From a virus: a stretch of 25,079 nt of DNA. The translations under genes and the position numbers were made by a program. The notes beneath the pieces were generated by a model. That model ran no database searches. It was not told the DNA's origin and worked only from the letters and a program-made list of their open reading frames with translations. The stretch spans positions 1 to 25,079 of the IMG/VR virus record IMGVR_UViG_3300020129_000199; one strand, written 5' to 3'. Positions within the stretch are counted from its first letter, which is position 1, and every line of letters starts with the position of its first letter. Positions 9,914 to 17,275 of the stretch are shown here, in pieces.

Positions 9914-12766
9914 ATGAGCGGAACAGCCTTCATCCCGGCGCTGGCGCAACCGCCGCAACGGCCGATCGCCGCCGGCATGACGCCGGGCCCGGCCGGACTG
10001 CTCGGCACGCCCGGCCCGTTCGACCTGGCGGCGCTGGCGCCACCGCCGTCCTACCGCGACCCGGCCGTGTCGCTTTCGACCGGCCATGTGGTGCTCACCG
10101 ATCGCGCGCAGATCGCCGCGTCGCTGTCCGACGTGCTCGAGGACGATACCGGCCCGACGGCCAACTATGACACCGCACTCCAATCCGCGGTCGCACCCGC
10201 CGGCGTGCCGTGGATGCAGGAAGTCGTTTTCGATCGCGTCGCGGTCTCGAATGACGAAATCCAAAACGAAATGATCGCCTACTATAACGCGGCGCAAAAC
10301 TATGACTGGCGGCTCGGCCTCGAGCGCATCCGCGCGTCCGACGCCTATCGCGGCGCCCCGCTCGGCACCGAGGAAGATGGCCGCAGCAAGCTCGTGCTGA
10401 CGACCGTACGCGATACCATCCTGGCCACCTTGCCGTCGCTGTTGCGCGTGTTTACCGGCGTGGAAAACCCGTGCGAGTTTGTGCCCGCCGTCGCCGACAA
10501 TGAGCAGCTGGGCGAGTTGCATGCGGAGCTCGCGCGCCAAGCCACATCGTACGCCCATTGGGCGCTGTTCGTGGCCAATCCCGGCTGGATGATCCTGCAT
10601 GACGTGATCCTGAACGCACTCACCCGGCGCGCCGGCTGGATCCGCTGGCGCTGGGGTGAGCGCAAGGCGTCACGCGTCGAGGAATGCAACAATCTGATTG
10701 CGCCGCAGCTGCAAGCGCTGATGCGCCAGCCGGGCATCACGGCGCAGCGGGTGACCAAACGGCCGATGCTGCCGGCCGAACAGCGCGCGGTGCTCGCGAC
10801 ACCGGATGGCGCCGCGTATTTCCAAAACGGCGGCGAGCCGGTGCTGTTTTCGGCCCTGATCACCCGCGCCGCGGCCCGCTCCTGGCCGATTGTCGAATCG
10901 GTCGAACCCGATGAGGTTTGGGTGGTGTCCGACGCGGATATGGTGGACACCGCGCGGGCGATCTTTCATGTCCGCGACATCCCGGCGTCGGATCTCATTG
11001 CCGCGGGTTTCGACCGCGACGACGTGCTGGAAAACGCCACCGCGGAAATTCAGACGCCCCGGCAACGCCGCGAAGCGATTGCGCGGGATCCGGTCTCCGG
11101 CCGCGCGTGGCGCATCGCGCAGCCCGGCAATGACCGCGCGATGGCAAAGGTCAGGTATATCGAGGGCTGGATCCAGGCCGATACCGACGGCGACGGCGTG
11201 GCCGAACTGATTCACACCCATGCGGTCGGCGCTTCGCCGAAGCTGTTGCGCTGGGACCGTACCGACGAAATTCCGCTCGCGGCGATGACGCCCTATCGCG
11301 AGCCGAACCGCATCATCGGCATGTCGCAGGCGGACATGACGATGGATTTGCAGCGCACCGAAACGCAGGTGATGCTGGCGACGATCGATTCCCTCAGTCA
11401 GTCGATCTTTCCGCGGACCGTCGTGGTCGGCAACGGCGTGAACATCGATGACGTGCGGCAAACCGCGATCGGCGCGATCATCCGCGTGACCGCGCAGGGC
11501 AACGTCCAAGAGTTGGAAAAACCGTTTTTGGGCGACAAGGCGCTGATGGTGATGCAGCAACTCGAGGCGATCCGCGAGGGCCGCACCGGGATCACCCGCA
11601 CCAGCCAGGGCCTGACCGCGGAAAGCCTGCAATCGACCACCGCAGTAGCGGTCGATGCGCAGACCGGCGCGGCCCAAGACCGTTTGGACATGATTGCGCG
11701 CACCTGCGCGGAAACCGGCCTGGTGCCGCTCTACAAAGGGCTGTTGCGGCTGATGGCGAAAAATCAGGATCGGCCGAACGTGTTGTCGATCCGCGGTCGC
11801 TGGATCCCGGTCGATCCGCGCGCGCTGTCGCAAATCTGGTCGGTGCAATGCAATGTCGGCGGCCGCGGCACGCCGGCCGAGCGGCTGCGCATGCTGGCGG
11901 CGATCGCCGCCAAGCAGGAACAGATTCTCGCCCCCGCGGTGCAGCAAGGCATGCTCGATACGCCGTTGGTCGGGCTGCCGAACTACCGCAACACTTTGGC
12001 GCGCATGGTGGAAACCGCCGGGTTTTCCGATGTGGTCAGCTACTTCAAGGATCTGCCGCCGGATTGGCAGCCGCCGCCGCCGCCGCCGCAACAGCCGACG
12101 CCCGACCAGGTGCTCGCCGACGTGGAGCGGCAGAAGCTGGCGCAGACTTCGATCGATGAAGCCCGTTCGTCGAGCGATGATCGATTGAAATTGGCTATCG
12201 AGGACGATCGCAGCCGGGCCGAGGCGGCGGTGACCGCATGGGTACAGGCGTATGCCGTGGCGGCGCAGCATCCCGGCACCCCGATGCCGACCATTGAGGA
12301 ATTTCAGGCCGCGCTGCGCGGCAAGATCCCCACCGTGGCGATTCTGGCGCCACAAGCGCCGCCCCCTGGCATGCCACCGGGGCCGCCCGGCATGCCGCCA
12401 GGGCCCATGATGATGCCACCGCCTGGTGGGCCGCCAGGCGGCCCGCCGGCGGGATTGCCACCACCGGGTGCCGGAATAGCCTCCCCAGCGCCGGCGCTTG
12501 GTGTTCCGGTTGGCGGCGGAGCAGCGCCCACCGCCAACCGGGGCCCGGCGGTCAATCCAGCGGCGTTGCGCGGGATGCCAGGCGTCGCGCCGCCACCGAC
12601 CGCCGGGCCACAAGCCGGACCACAAGCTGGGCCGCAGATGGCGGATCCGGCGGCGCTGCTGGCGATGCGCCAAGCGCTGTTGCGCGGCGGCGGCAATCCG
12701 ACCGGGGCCATGCTCACCAACCGCGCGTTGCTGCCGCAGCAGCCGGGGCCGCCGCCGAATGGTTGA
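9914..12766 (+). CDS. Portal protein (P22-like, with Pro/Gly-rich C-terminal extension)
   Basis: 950 residues. Portal proteins form the dodecameric ring at the capsid vertex through which DNA enters. The core contains a helical wing and stem region: AMAKVRYIEGWIQADTDGDG (about 411-430), PYREPNRIIGMSQADMTMDL, then QRTETQVMLATIDSLSQSIF, and SRTSQGLTAESLQ-like and TGAAQDRLDMIARTCAETGL segments. These are typical of podoviral P22-type portals ('p..h...G.s..d...dlQ...t...r...d'). WIPVDPRAL and NVGGRGTPAERLRML follow. From about residue 815 the protein runs into Pro/Gly/Met-rich repeats (GMPPGPPGMPPGP, GPQAGPQAGPQM), so it is longer than the P22 portal (725 aa). It starts at ATG 9914 with GGATGG upstream and overlaps the next gene by 8 nt. 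Confidence 0.88.
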   Translation: MSGTAFIPALAQPPQRPIAAGMTPGPAGLLGTPGPFDLAALAPPPSYRDPAVSLSTGHVVLTDRAQIAASLSDVLEDDTGPTANYDTALQSAVAPAGVPWMQEVVFDRVAVSNDEIQNEMIAYYNAAQNYDWRLGLERIRASDAYRGAPLGTEEDGRSKLVLTTVRDTILATLPSLLRVFTGVENPCEFVPAVADNEQLGELHAELARQATSYAHWALFVANPGWMILHDVILNALTRRAGWIRWRWGERKASRVEECNNLIAPQLQALMRQPGITAQRVTKRPMLPAEQRAVLATPDGAAYFQNGGEPVLFSALITRAAARSWPIVESVEPDEVWVVSDADMVDTARAIFHVRDIPASDLIAAGFDRDDVLENATAEIQTPRQRREAIARDPVSGRAWRIAQPGNDRAMAKVRYIEGWIQADTDGDGVAELIHTHAVGASPKLLRWDRTDEIPLAAMTPYREPNRIIGMSQADMTMDLQRTETQVMLATIDSLSQSIFPRTVVVGNGVNIDDVRQTAIGAIIRVTAQGNVQELEKPFLGDKALMVMQQLEAIREGRTGITRTSQGLTAESLQSTTAVAVDAQTGAAQDRLDMIARTCAETGLVPLYKGLLRLMAKNQDRPNVLSIRGRWIPVDPRALSQIWSVQCNVGGRGTPAERLRMLAAIAAKQEQILAPAVQQGMLDTPLVGLPNYRNTLARMVETAGFSDVVSYFKDLPPDWQPPPPPPQQPTPDQVLADVERQKLAQTSIDEARSSSDDRLKLAIEDDRSRAEAAVTAWVQAYAVAAQHPGTPMPTIEEFQAALRGKIPTVAILAPQAPPPGMPPGPPGMPPGPMMMPPPGGPPGGPPAGLPPPGAGIASPAPALGVPVGGGAAPTANRGPAVNPAALRGMPGVAPPPTAGPQAGPQAGPQMADPAALLAMRQALLRGGGNPTGAMLTNRALLPQQPGPPPNG

Positions 12767-13022
12767 TTTAACCGACGCCACGGGACGCGAGGCCGGGGCC
12801 GCCGCCGAACGGCTGCTCGCTGACCCGTATCTCAAAGAGGCGTTGGACGAAATGATCCAACGCCACACCGACCTTGCGATTCGCGGCATGGGCGCAGACC
12901 AACGCGAGGAAAGCCGCAATCTTGTGCTGGCGATTCTGGAATTGCGCGGCACGTTGCGCTCCGTGCTGGAAAGCTGGCGCGGCGCCGCCGCCGCCGCCGC
13001 CGCGGCACGGGCGCGCGAATGA
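12759..13022 (+). CDS. Small helical hypothetical protein after portal
   Basis: 87 residues: MVDLTDATGREAGAAAERLL, DPYLKEALDEMIQRHTDLAI, then RNLVLAILELRGTLRSVLES and an Ala-rich tail. It is highly helical. A helix-rich protein of this size directly after portal often belongs to the head assembly group, and similar short proteins ('LL.dp.l.eAl..l......') occur in P22-type modules as I recall. The start is ATG 12759, within the portal frame (8-nt overlap), so translation is coupled. The exact function is unknown. Confidence 0.65.
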   Translation: MVDLTDATGREAGAAAERLLADPYLKEALDEMIQRHTDLAIRGMGADQREESRNLVLAILELRGTLRSVLESWRGAAAAAAAARARE

Positions 13023-13234
13023 AGAAGCTGCATCGCAAACGCGGCCGCGCGCTGGCCGCCAAGGCGACCGCAAAGCAGCGCAAGCTGCTCGCCGCGCTGC
13101 CGTTCCGCCGCGCCTATGAGGCGGAACTGATGGCGCAGGGCCTACGTCGGCGGGCCGAGCTCGCGGACGCACGACCAGAGCGCGATGAGCCGCCGGATCC
13201 GTCCGAGCTTGCAGAGATGTTTGGGGAAAAATGA
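13019..13234 (+). CDS. Small basic hypothetical protein (71 aa)
   Basis: 71 residues with a Lys/Arg-rich first half (MKKLHRKRGRALAAKATAKQ then RKLLAALPFRRAYEAEL) and an acidic second half (RPERDEPPDPSELAEMFGEK). The charge split suggests nucleic-acid or protein contact in the particle. It overlaps both neighbours by ATGA and is placed between the portal-linked gene and the scaffold. No family recognised. Confidence 0.6.
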   Translation: MKKLHRKRGRALAAKATAKQRKLLAALPFRRAYEAELMAQGLRRRAELADARPERDEPPDPSELAEMFGEK

Positions 13235-14313
13235 GCGAATCCAGCAATTCCGGCGGCGCCGCACCGGCCGCTCCGGCCCCCGCTTCGGGTGAGGGCGCCG
13301 GACCGCAACCGCTCGGCCAGTCGCCGCGCCTGCAAGGCGGCATTTCGCCCGAGGAAGCGGTCAAGCGGCTCACCGCGCAGCGCGCCGAACAGCAAGGCAA
13401 GCCGCCGCCGACACCGCGCCGCGACCGGCCCGCCGATGCAGCGCCCGCCGCCGCTGCGAGCGAGGGCGCGGATCCGATCGATCAGCTGATCCAAGCGTTC
13501 CGCGGCGGTAAAACCGACGCGCCCGCACAAGCCGCTGCGGAGCCTGCGCCGGCGAACGGCCATGACCCGTCGCCGGATGCGCCGATCCGCCTCACGATCG
13601 ATGGCAAGCCGCAGGATTTCACCGTCGCGCAGCTGATCAACCATGTGCGGATGGCCGCGGACTACACGCAGAAAACCCAACAGCTGACCGCGCTCCACAA
13701 GCAGGTCAATGAGCGCGCCCAAGCGATCGATCGCATGCTGCCGGTGCTGGTGCCGGAAATCGAGCGGCAAATCGCCGCGCTGGACGCCCAACTCGGCCAG
13801 CCGATCGATTGGGATACGCTGTCGCGCACCGATCCGGCCGAATACATCCGCCAGGACGCCGCCTGGAAGCGCGCCCAAGCCGAGCGCCAGCGACTGCAAG
13901 ACCTCACCGCGATGCAGCAGCAGGAAACCGAGCAGCAGCAGGCGCAGCGCAGCGCCGCCGGCCACGCGAAGCTGGTGGAACAGCTGCCGGGTTGGGACAA
14001 TCCGCAAACCCGCGCCCGACTGACCAGCGAAATCCGCCGCTGGGGCCGCGAAGCAGGGTTTTCCGATGGCCAACTCAACGCGGTGCACGATCCGGCCGAA
14101 GTCGTGACCTTGTTCAAGGCGATGGCGTTCGATCGCATGATGAACAACGTCAAAACCTCCGCGCCGGTGGTGCCGGTGGTGCAACGCCGTGGCACGCCGC
14201 CGCAGCCGCGCCAGCGCGAGGCGATGAATGACGCCGAAGCGCGATTCCAGCAGACGCATTCGATGCGGGACGCGATTGCGGCGCTGAATGCCAAGCGACG
14301 GAGCATGAACTGA
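13231..14313 (+). CDS. Capsid scaffolding protein
   Basis: 360 residues. The first 110 residues are disordered Ala/Pro/Gly-rich sequence. Then comes the typical scaffold entry motif IRLTIDGKPQDFTVAQLINH then VRMAADYTQKTQQLTALHKQ (about 115-160): 'v.vdGk...vtl.eli.g.q.aadYtrKTqeLa'. A long coiled coil follows, rich in Gln and Glu (AERQRLQDLTAMQQQETEQQ), then GWDNPQTRARLTSEIRRWG and a basic C-terminus (HSMRDAIAALNAKRRSMN) that probably binds capsid subunits. Scaffolds direct prohead assembly and leave before maturation. Position between portal and major capsid protein supports the role. It overlaps both neighbours by ATGA and TGATG. Confidence 0.85.
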   Translation: MSESSNSGGAAPAAPAPASGEGAGPQPLGQSPRLQGGISPEEAVKRLTAQRAEQQGKPPPTPRRDRPADAAPAAAASEGADPIDQLIQAFRGGKTDAPAQAAAEPAPANGHDPSPDAPIRLTIDGKPQDFTVAQLINHVRMAADYTQKTQQLTALHKQVNERAQAIDRMLPVLVPEIERQIAALDAQLGQPIDWDTLSRTDPAEYIRQDAAWKRAQAERQRLQDLTAMQQQETEQQQAQRSAAGHAKLVEQLPGWDNPQTRARLTSEIRRWGREAGFSDGQLNAVHDPAEVVTLFKAMAFDRMMNNVKTSAPVVPVVQRRGTPPQPRQREAMNDAEARFQQTHSMRDAIAALNAKRRSMN

Positions 14314-14495
14314 TGGCGAAATCGACCGCCGGCATCGGGCCGAAAGGCCAAGCGAAAATGAGTAAGGTGTTTAAAGAATGGGGAACTGGGAACCTCCACT
14401 CGGGCTCGAAAACCGGGCCCATAGTGAAGAATCAGCAACAGGCGGTGGCGATTGCACTGGCGCAGGGCCGCAAAGCTTCGCGCGCGAAGCGGTAA
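14313..14495 (+). CDS. DUF6496-like small basic protein
   Basis: 60 residues: MAKSTAGIGPKGQAKMSKVF, KEWGTGNLHSGSKTGPIVKN, then QQQAVAIALAQGRKASRAKR. The pattern 'kmskVm.Ef..G.LhsGsk.Gp.Vk.rkQAiAIAlseA' is that of DUF6496-type proteins, common in phages and bacteria and of unknown role. It starts with TGATG overlap to the scaffold stop. The next gene begins inside it in another frame. Confidence 0.8.
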   Translation: MAKSTAGIGPKGQAKMSKVFKEWGTGNLHSGSKTGPIVKNQQQAVAIALAQGRKASRAKR

Positions 14496-14662
14496 GCGCC
14501 GCCACCATCGACCAGCTGCTCGGGCACTGCCAGGCCGTGCTCACGCAGCTGCCGCCCAGCCATGCCCGCGCGTATGCGCTCTCGAAAGCCTCCGAAATGA
14601 TGTTCTGGCTGCGCGCAGCACTCCGGCGACAGCAACGGGACCAGGGCCCGGACCCGGACTAG
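14378..14662 (+). CDS. Acb2/Tad1-like candidate anti-defence protein (divergent)
   Basis: The convincing part is the C-terminal half (about residues 38-88): SAATIDQLLGHCQAVLTQLP, then PSHARAYALSKASEMMFWLR, then AALRRQQRD. The second block lines up without gaps with the motif I recall from Acb2 family proteins, 'SRERSLALTKLEEAMFWANA' then 'AIAR' (shared S, R, AL, K, E, MFW, AA, R). Acb2 proteins are hexameric sponges that bind cyclic dinucleotides and trinucleotides and so blunt CBASS, and gcADPR of Thoeris. The N-terminus is unclear: ATG 14378 lies inside the DUF6496-like gene, and its first 37 residues look like a shadow of that gene; GTG 14537 would be too short. A missing or unusual start is possible. 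The homology itself is by eye and needs proof. Confidence 0.5.
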   Translation: MGNWEPPLGLENRAHSEESATGGGDCTGAGPQSFAREAVSAATIDQLLGHCQAVLTQLPPSHARAYALSKASEMMFWLRAALRRQQRDQGPDPD

Positions 14663-14757
14663 AGCCAACGGATGACCTCGCGCCCGCCGCGGGCATCCTG
14701 ACCCTCGCGCTCGGCTCGCTGCCGTGGTGGGCGCTGCTCGGGTGGCTGTTTTGGTGA
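14641..14757 (+). other. Hydrophobic coding tail without a clear start codon
   Basis: The frame reads LEPTDDLAPAAGILTLALGS then LPWWALLGWLFW and stops at TGA 14755-14757, which overlaps the GTG start of the next gene (GTGA). This is the same coupling style as elsewhere, and the peptide looks like a membrane helix. No ATG, GTG or TTG lies in this frame after the preceding gene's stop; ACG 14668 stands where a start would fit. It may be a mini-gene with a non-standard start, a decayed gene, or a -1 frameshift extension of 14378-14662. Confidence 0.35.
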
Positions 14758-14954
14758 CAATCCCCGATCAGCAGGAGCTCGCCGCCGCCTTTGCGCTGCG
14801 CTGCTGCGCCTGCGGCCAGCCGGCGTGCCTGGTGACGGTCGGCGCCGACGCGGTGGTGGAAGTCGGCATCACGCTGACCCGCGCCATCGCCGATCACAAT
14901 CTCTGCCGATCCTGCGCCGATCGCATCTTGACTGGCATCGCTCGAGGCTCCTAG
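14754..14954 (+). CDS. Small zinc-ribbon-like hypothetical protein (66 aa)
   Basis: From GTG 14754: MTIPDQQELAAAFALRCCAC, then GQPACLVTVGADAVVEVGIT, then ADHNLCRSCADRIL. The cysteines (CCACGQPAC and CRSC) could hold one zinc ion. The start overlaps the stop of the hydrophobic frame (GTGA); GTG 14724 would add ten residues. It is the last gene before the 288-bp capsid leader. No family recognised. Confidence 0.6.
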   Translation: MTIPDQQELAAAFALRCCACGQPACLVTVGADAVVEVGITLTRAIADHNLCRSCADRILTGIARGS

Positions 14955-14975
14955 CACGGTCACCGCGCAGGCCAT

Positions 14976-15122
14976 GGCAGTCGGTACGCCGACCAAGCAA
15001 CGCCTGTCGAAGTCGCCGGGGGCAGTCGGCACGCCGACCAAGCAACGACGCAGCCGTGCCGTCGCCGAAGCCGTGACCACTCAAAGCGCCTTCATGCGGG
15101 CCGGAGTCGGTACGCCGACCAA
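14976..15122 (+). repeat. Three repeated hairpins in the capsid gene leader
   Basis: A 27-bp unit beginning GGCAGTCGGYACGCCGACC and ending AAGCAACG occurs at 14976-15002 and 15021-15047 (one difference), with a third shorter copy (GGAGTCGGTACGCCGACCAA) at 15103-15122. Each holds the stem GTCGG / CCGAC around a TACG or CACG loop. In the leader transcript they would fold as three equal stem-loops. Confidence 0.7.
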
Positions 15123-15203
15123 CCGACAGCGCCATTGCGTTGCGAAGTCACTCCGTCGCGAGCGCTTCGTCCTGGGCGATGAACCAGGGCAGATCGTTCA
15201 ACC

Positions 15204-15225
15204 GCGCGCATGCGGACATGCGCGC
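15204..15225 (+). promoter_or_regulatory. Strong stem-loop just before the capsid ribosome binding site
   Basis: GCGCGCATG (15204-15212), loop CGGA, CATGCGCGC (15217-15225): a perfect 9-bp GC-rich stem with a 4-nt loop. It ends 7 nt before the GGAG at 15233 that serves the capsid ATG at 15243. No T tract follows, so it is not an ordinary terminator. Protection of the capsid mRNA 5' end or translational control is likely. Confidence 0.6.
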
Positions 15226-15242
15226 TCGCGATGGAGACTGAC

Positions 15243-16223
15243 ATGGCTCTGCCCGTGATGGGTGCCGCCCCCGCCAACACTTACATGCAGGCGACGGCGA
15301 CGAACGTAAAAGAGGATCTGGCCGACTACATTTACCAGATCGATCCCGTAGAGACTCCGATGGTCACTCTGGCGAACCGCTCGGGAGCCGACCAGATCGA
15401 CACGCAATGGCTGGTGCAAGAACTCTATCCCGCCGCCAACGTGCCGCAGCTGGAAGGCTTTACCGCGTTGATGAGCCCGGCGAAGGTGCCGGCGCGCTTC
15501 TCCAACATCTGTCAGATTTTGGCGCGCACCGTGGCCGTGTCGGACACCCTGCGCGTGGTCGATCAGGTGGGCGAGGAAGAGTACAACCGCCAGATGGTGC
15601 TGCGCGCGATGGAGCTCAAACGCGACGTGGAGCTCACCATCACCGGCGCGACCATTCGCACCATCGCCGATCCGCGCTCGCTCTCCGGCTTCCAAACCTG
15701 GTGCTCAAACGGTTCGGTGGGCGCCGCTACCGGCGTCCTGCCGGTCGGCGACGGCAGCAACGCCCACACCGCCGGCACCTTGCGCGACCTCACCTTGGAT
15801 ATGATCGAGGACGCGATTCAGGGCGCCTGGAACTCCGGTGGCAAGCCGACCACCGCGATCATGTCGGCCAGCATCAAGCGCTGGTTTTCCAACATGGCGC
15901 AGGGTGGCACGGGTTCGCCCATCGTCGCGCAAAATATCGTGCAGGCCACGTCGCCGTCGCCGGTGACGATCGTGGGCGCTGTCGGGGTTTTCCTGTCTGA
16001 TTTCGGGCCGATCGACCTGGTGCCGGACCGCTACATGCCGGCGCATGTGGTGGAAATCGTGGATCCGAACTACCTCGAGCTCGCGATGCTGCCGCAGCGC
16101 GATTTCATTCAGGAAGATTTCGCGAAAACGGGCGACAACACCCAGGGCGGTTGCATCTGGGAAGGCACGCTGCGCCCAACCGCACCCAAGGCGCATGCTT
16201 GTGTGTGGGACCTCAACCAGTAG
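15243..16223 (+). CDS. Major capsid protein (DUF5309/SU10-type)
   Basis: 326 residues. N-terminal block: ATNVKEDLADYIYQIDPVET then PMVTLANRSGADQIDTQWLV (about 20-58), matching the DUF5309 pattern 'reDLsdiIynisPtETPf.s..gr..a....eWq'. RFSNICQILARTVAVSDTLR then VVDQVGEEEYNRQMVLRAME and LKRDVELTITG follow (85-135), as in that family's long spine helix region. SU10-like podoviruses use this HK97-fold capsid subunit. The start is ATG 15243 with GGAG 6 nt upstream; the frame is open further upstream, but the extra residues run through the leader hairpin. It is preceded by a 288-bp structured leader and followed after 12 bp by the next head gene. Confidence 0.9.
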   Translation: MALPVMGAAPANTYMQATATNVKEDLADYIYQIDPVETPMVTLANRSGADQIDTQWLVQELYPAANVPQLEGFTALMSPAKVPARFSNICQILARTVAVSDTLRVVDQVGEEEYNRQMVLRAMELKRDVELTITGATIRTIADPRSLSGFQTWCSNGSVGAATGVLPVGDGSNAHTAGTLRDLTLDMIEDAIQGAWNSGGKPTTAIMSASIKRWFSNMAQGGTGSPIVAQNIVQATSPSPVTIVGAVGVFLSDFGPIDLVPDRYMPAHVVEIVDPNYLELAMLPQRDFIQEDFAKTGDNTQGGCIWEGTLRPTAPKAHACVWDLNQ

Positions 16224-16235
16224 GGCGACGGTGCG

Positions 16236-16931
16236 ATGACCACGCTCGCCGGGATGATGCAGCAAGGCACCGCCCACACCGCCGCGCATTTGCGCGGCGG
16301 GCAAGTCTTTGATCAACCGGCAGCGCTCGCCGCGTTGCAGGCCGTCACCAACGGCGGGCTCAGGATCACCGTCGATGGCGTGCTGCGCGGCTACGTGGGC
16401 GACTTCTCGTCAATCACGTCACTCGGGCAGGCGGCCGATATTATCACCGCCGCTATGGGCGGCTCGTGTTACTGCGAATGGGACGTGACGCCAAGCGCCT
16501 TCACCTTCACCTCGGAAACGCAGGGCGTCGGCTCGACTCTGACCTATACCAGCGCGCCGGCCTCGGGCACCGATATATCGCCCATCCTGCTGACCGACAC
16601 GGCGAGCGGCGGGGCCCTCGTGCAAGGCACCGGCGCGGCGTTCGGGCCGCAATGGGTGGCGGCGGACGGGCGGTTTATTCGACTGACCTATCAGGAGTTT
16701 GCGCCCCTGCCGCATGTCGGGCTGGGGCCGTTCTCGAGCGGCACCAAATACGACTACTGGCGCCGCGTCGGCCGCTGGGCCGGCAGTGCTGGGTTCCATC
16801 CTCTGCCGTCCGGTCTGCGCGTCCCCTACGACCCGGCCGGCAGCTGGTACGTGTCGGTTGCCGACAACAGCAGCGAAGCCGACCTGGTGGCGCCGCCGAC
16901 CGTCATGCGGCCGCCGCCGGGGGTGCGCTAG
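16236..16931 (+). CDS. Head or decoration protein with DUF3383-like segment
   Basis: 231 residues. Residues 29-130 read AALQAVTNGGLRITVDGVLR, TSLGQAADIITAAMG, AFTFTSETQGVGSTLTYTSA, GTDISPILLTDTASGGALVQ. This is the repeat pattern of DUF3383 domains, known from contractile-tail sheath-like proteins ('l..itdGsf.i.vdG ... F.itS.t.G..Sti.yat ... GtdlsalLglt'). Here it occurs alone after a capsid gene, with a different C-terminal half (FAPLPHVGLGPFSSGTKYDY, DPAGSWYVSVADNS). I infer a capsid decoration or head fibre, since no sheath is expected in this phage type. Start ATG 16236; the spacing to the previous gene is 12 bp. Confidence 0.6.
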   Translation: MTTLAGMMQQGTAHTAAHLRGGQVFDQPAALAALQAVTNGGLRITVDGVLRGYVGDFSSITSLGQAADIITAAMGGSCYCEWDVTPSAFTFTSETQGVGSTLTYTSAPASGTDISPILLTDTASGGALVQGTGAAFGPQWVAADGRFIRLTYQEFAPLPHVGLGPFSSGTKYDYWRRVGRWAGSAGFHPLPSGLRVPYDPAGSWYVSVADNSSEADLVAPPTVMRPPPGVR

Positions 16932-16933
16932 AG

Positions 16934-17275
16934 ATGAACACCCTGCTCTACGAAAGCGCCGATCCGGTGCGGTCCTACCGCACCCGCCTGGTGCGGGATG
17001 CCGACAGCGGCTTGCCGCTGATCATCTCGCAGCAGGATTGCCGCACGGTGGCGAATGATGCCGGCCGGTATGCGCAACTGTTCGATCCGCACCGCGTTCG
17101 CAAGCAGTCCGGCCGCATGGTTGCGATGGTGCCGGCGGTGATCGTCAACCATCTGATGAAACTCGGCATCTGGCAGGATCCCCAAGCGAAACTCCGCTGG
17201 CTGTCGCGCCGCGACGCTCGCGGGTTCCGTACCGACGACGGCCGCCCTCTCGTGAAAGGAAGCTCTAATGAGTGA
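16934..17275 (+). CDS. Hypothetical head-module protein (113 aa)
   Basis: 113 residues: MNTLLYESADPVRSYRTRLV, DSGLPLIISQQDCRTVANDA, VPAVIVNHLMKLGIWQDPQA, then RRDARGFRTDDGRPLV. 'vp..vv.hLm..GIw.D...lr.WL..rd.r.fRt..G' is a pattern I recall in phage head modules near the capsid gene; its role is unknown. It starts 2 bp after the previous stop with GAG just upstream and overlaps the next gene by 8 nt. Confidence 0.68.
   Translation: MNTLLYESADPVRSYRTRLVRDADSGLPLIISQQDCRTVANDAGRYAQLFDPHRVRKQSGRMVAMVPAVIVNHLMKLGIWQDPQAKLRWLSRRDARGFRTDDGRPLVKGSSNE

Noticed and set aside
10670-13033. A 787-codon minus-strand frame opposite the portal gene
   Set aside because: Antisense shadow of GC-rich codon bias. 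The protein is Arg/His-rich with no domain pattern, while the plus strand codes for a clear portal.
14974-15258. A plus-strand frame with repeated AVGTPTKQR peptides
   Set aside because: The peptide repeat is only the translation of the leader hairpin repeats. The third copy breaks the pattern, and the frame runs into the capsid gene in another frame.
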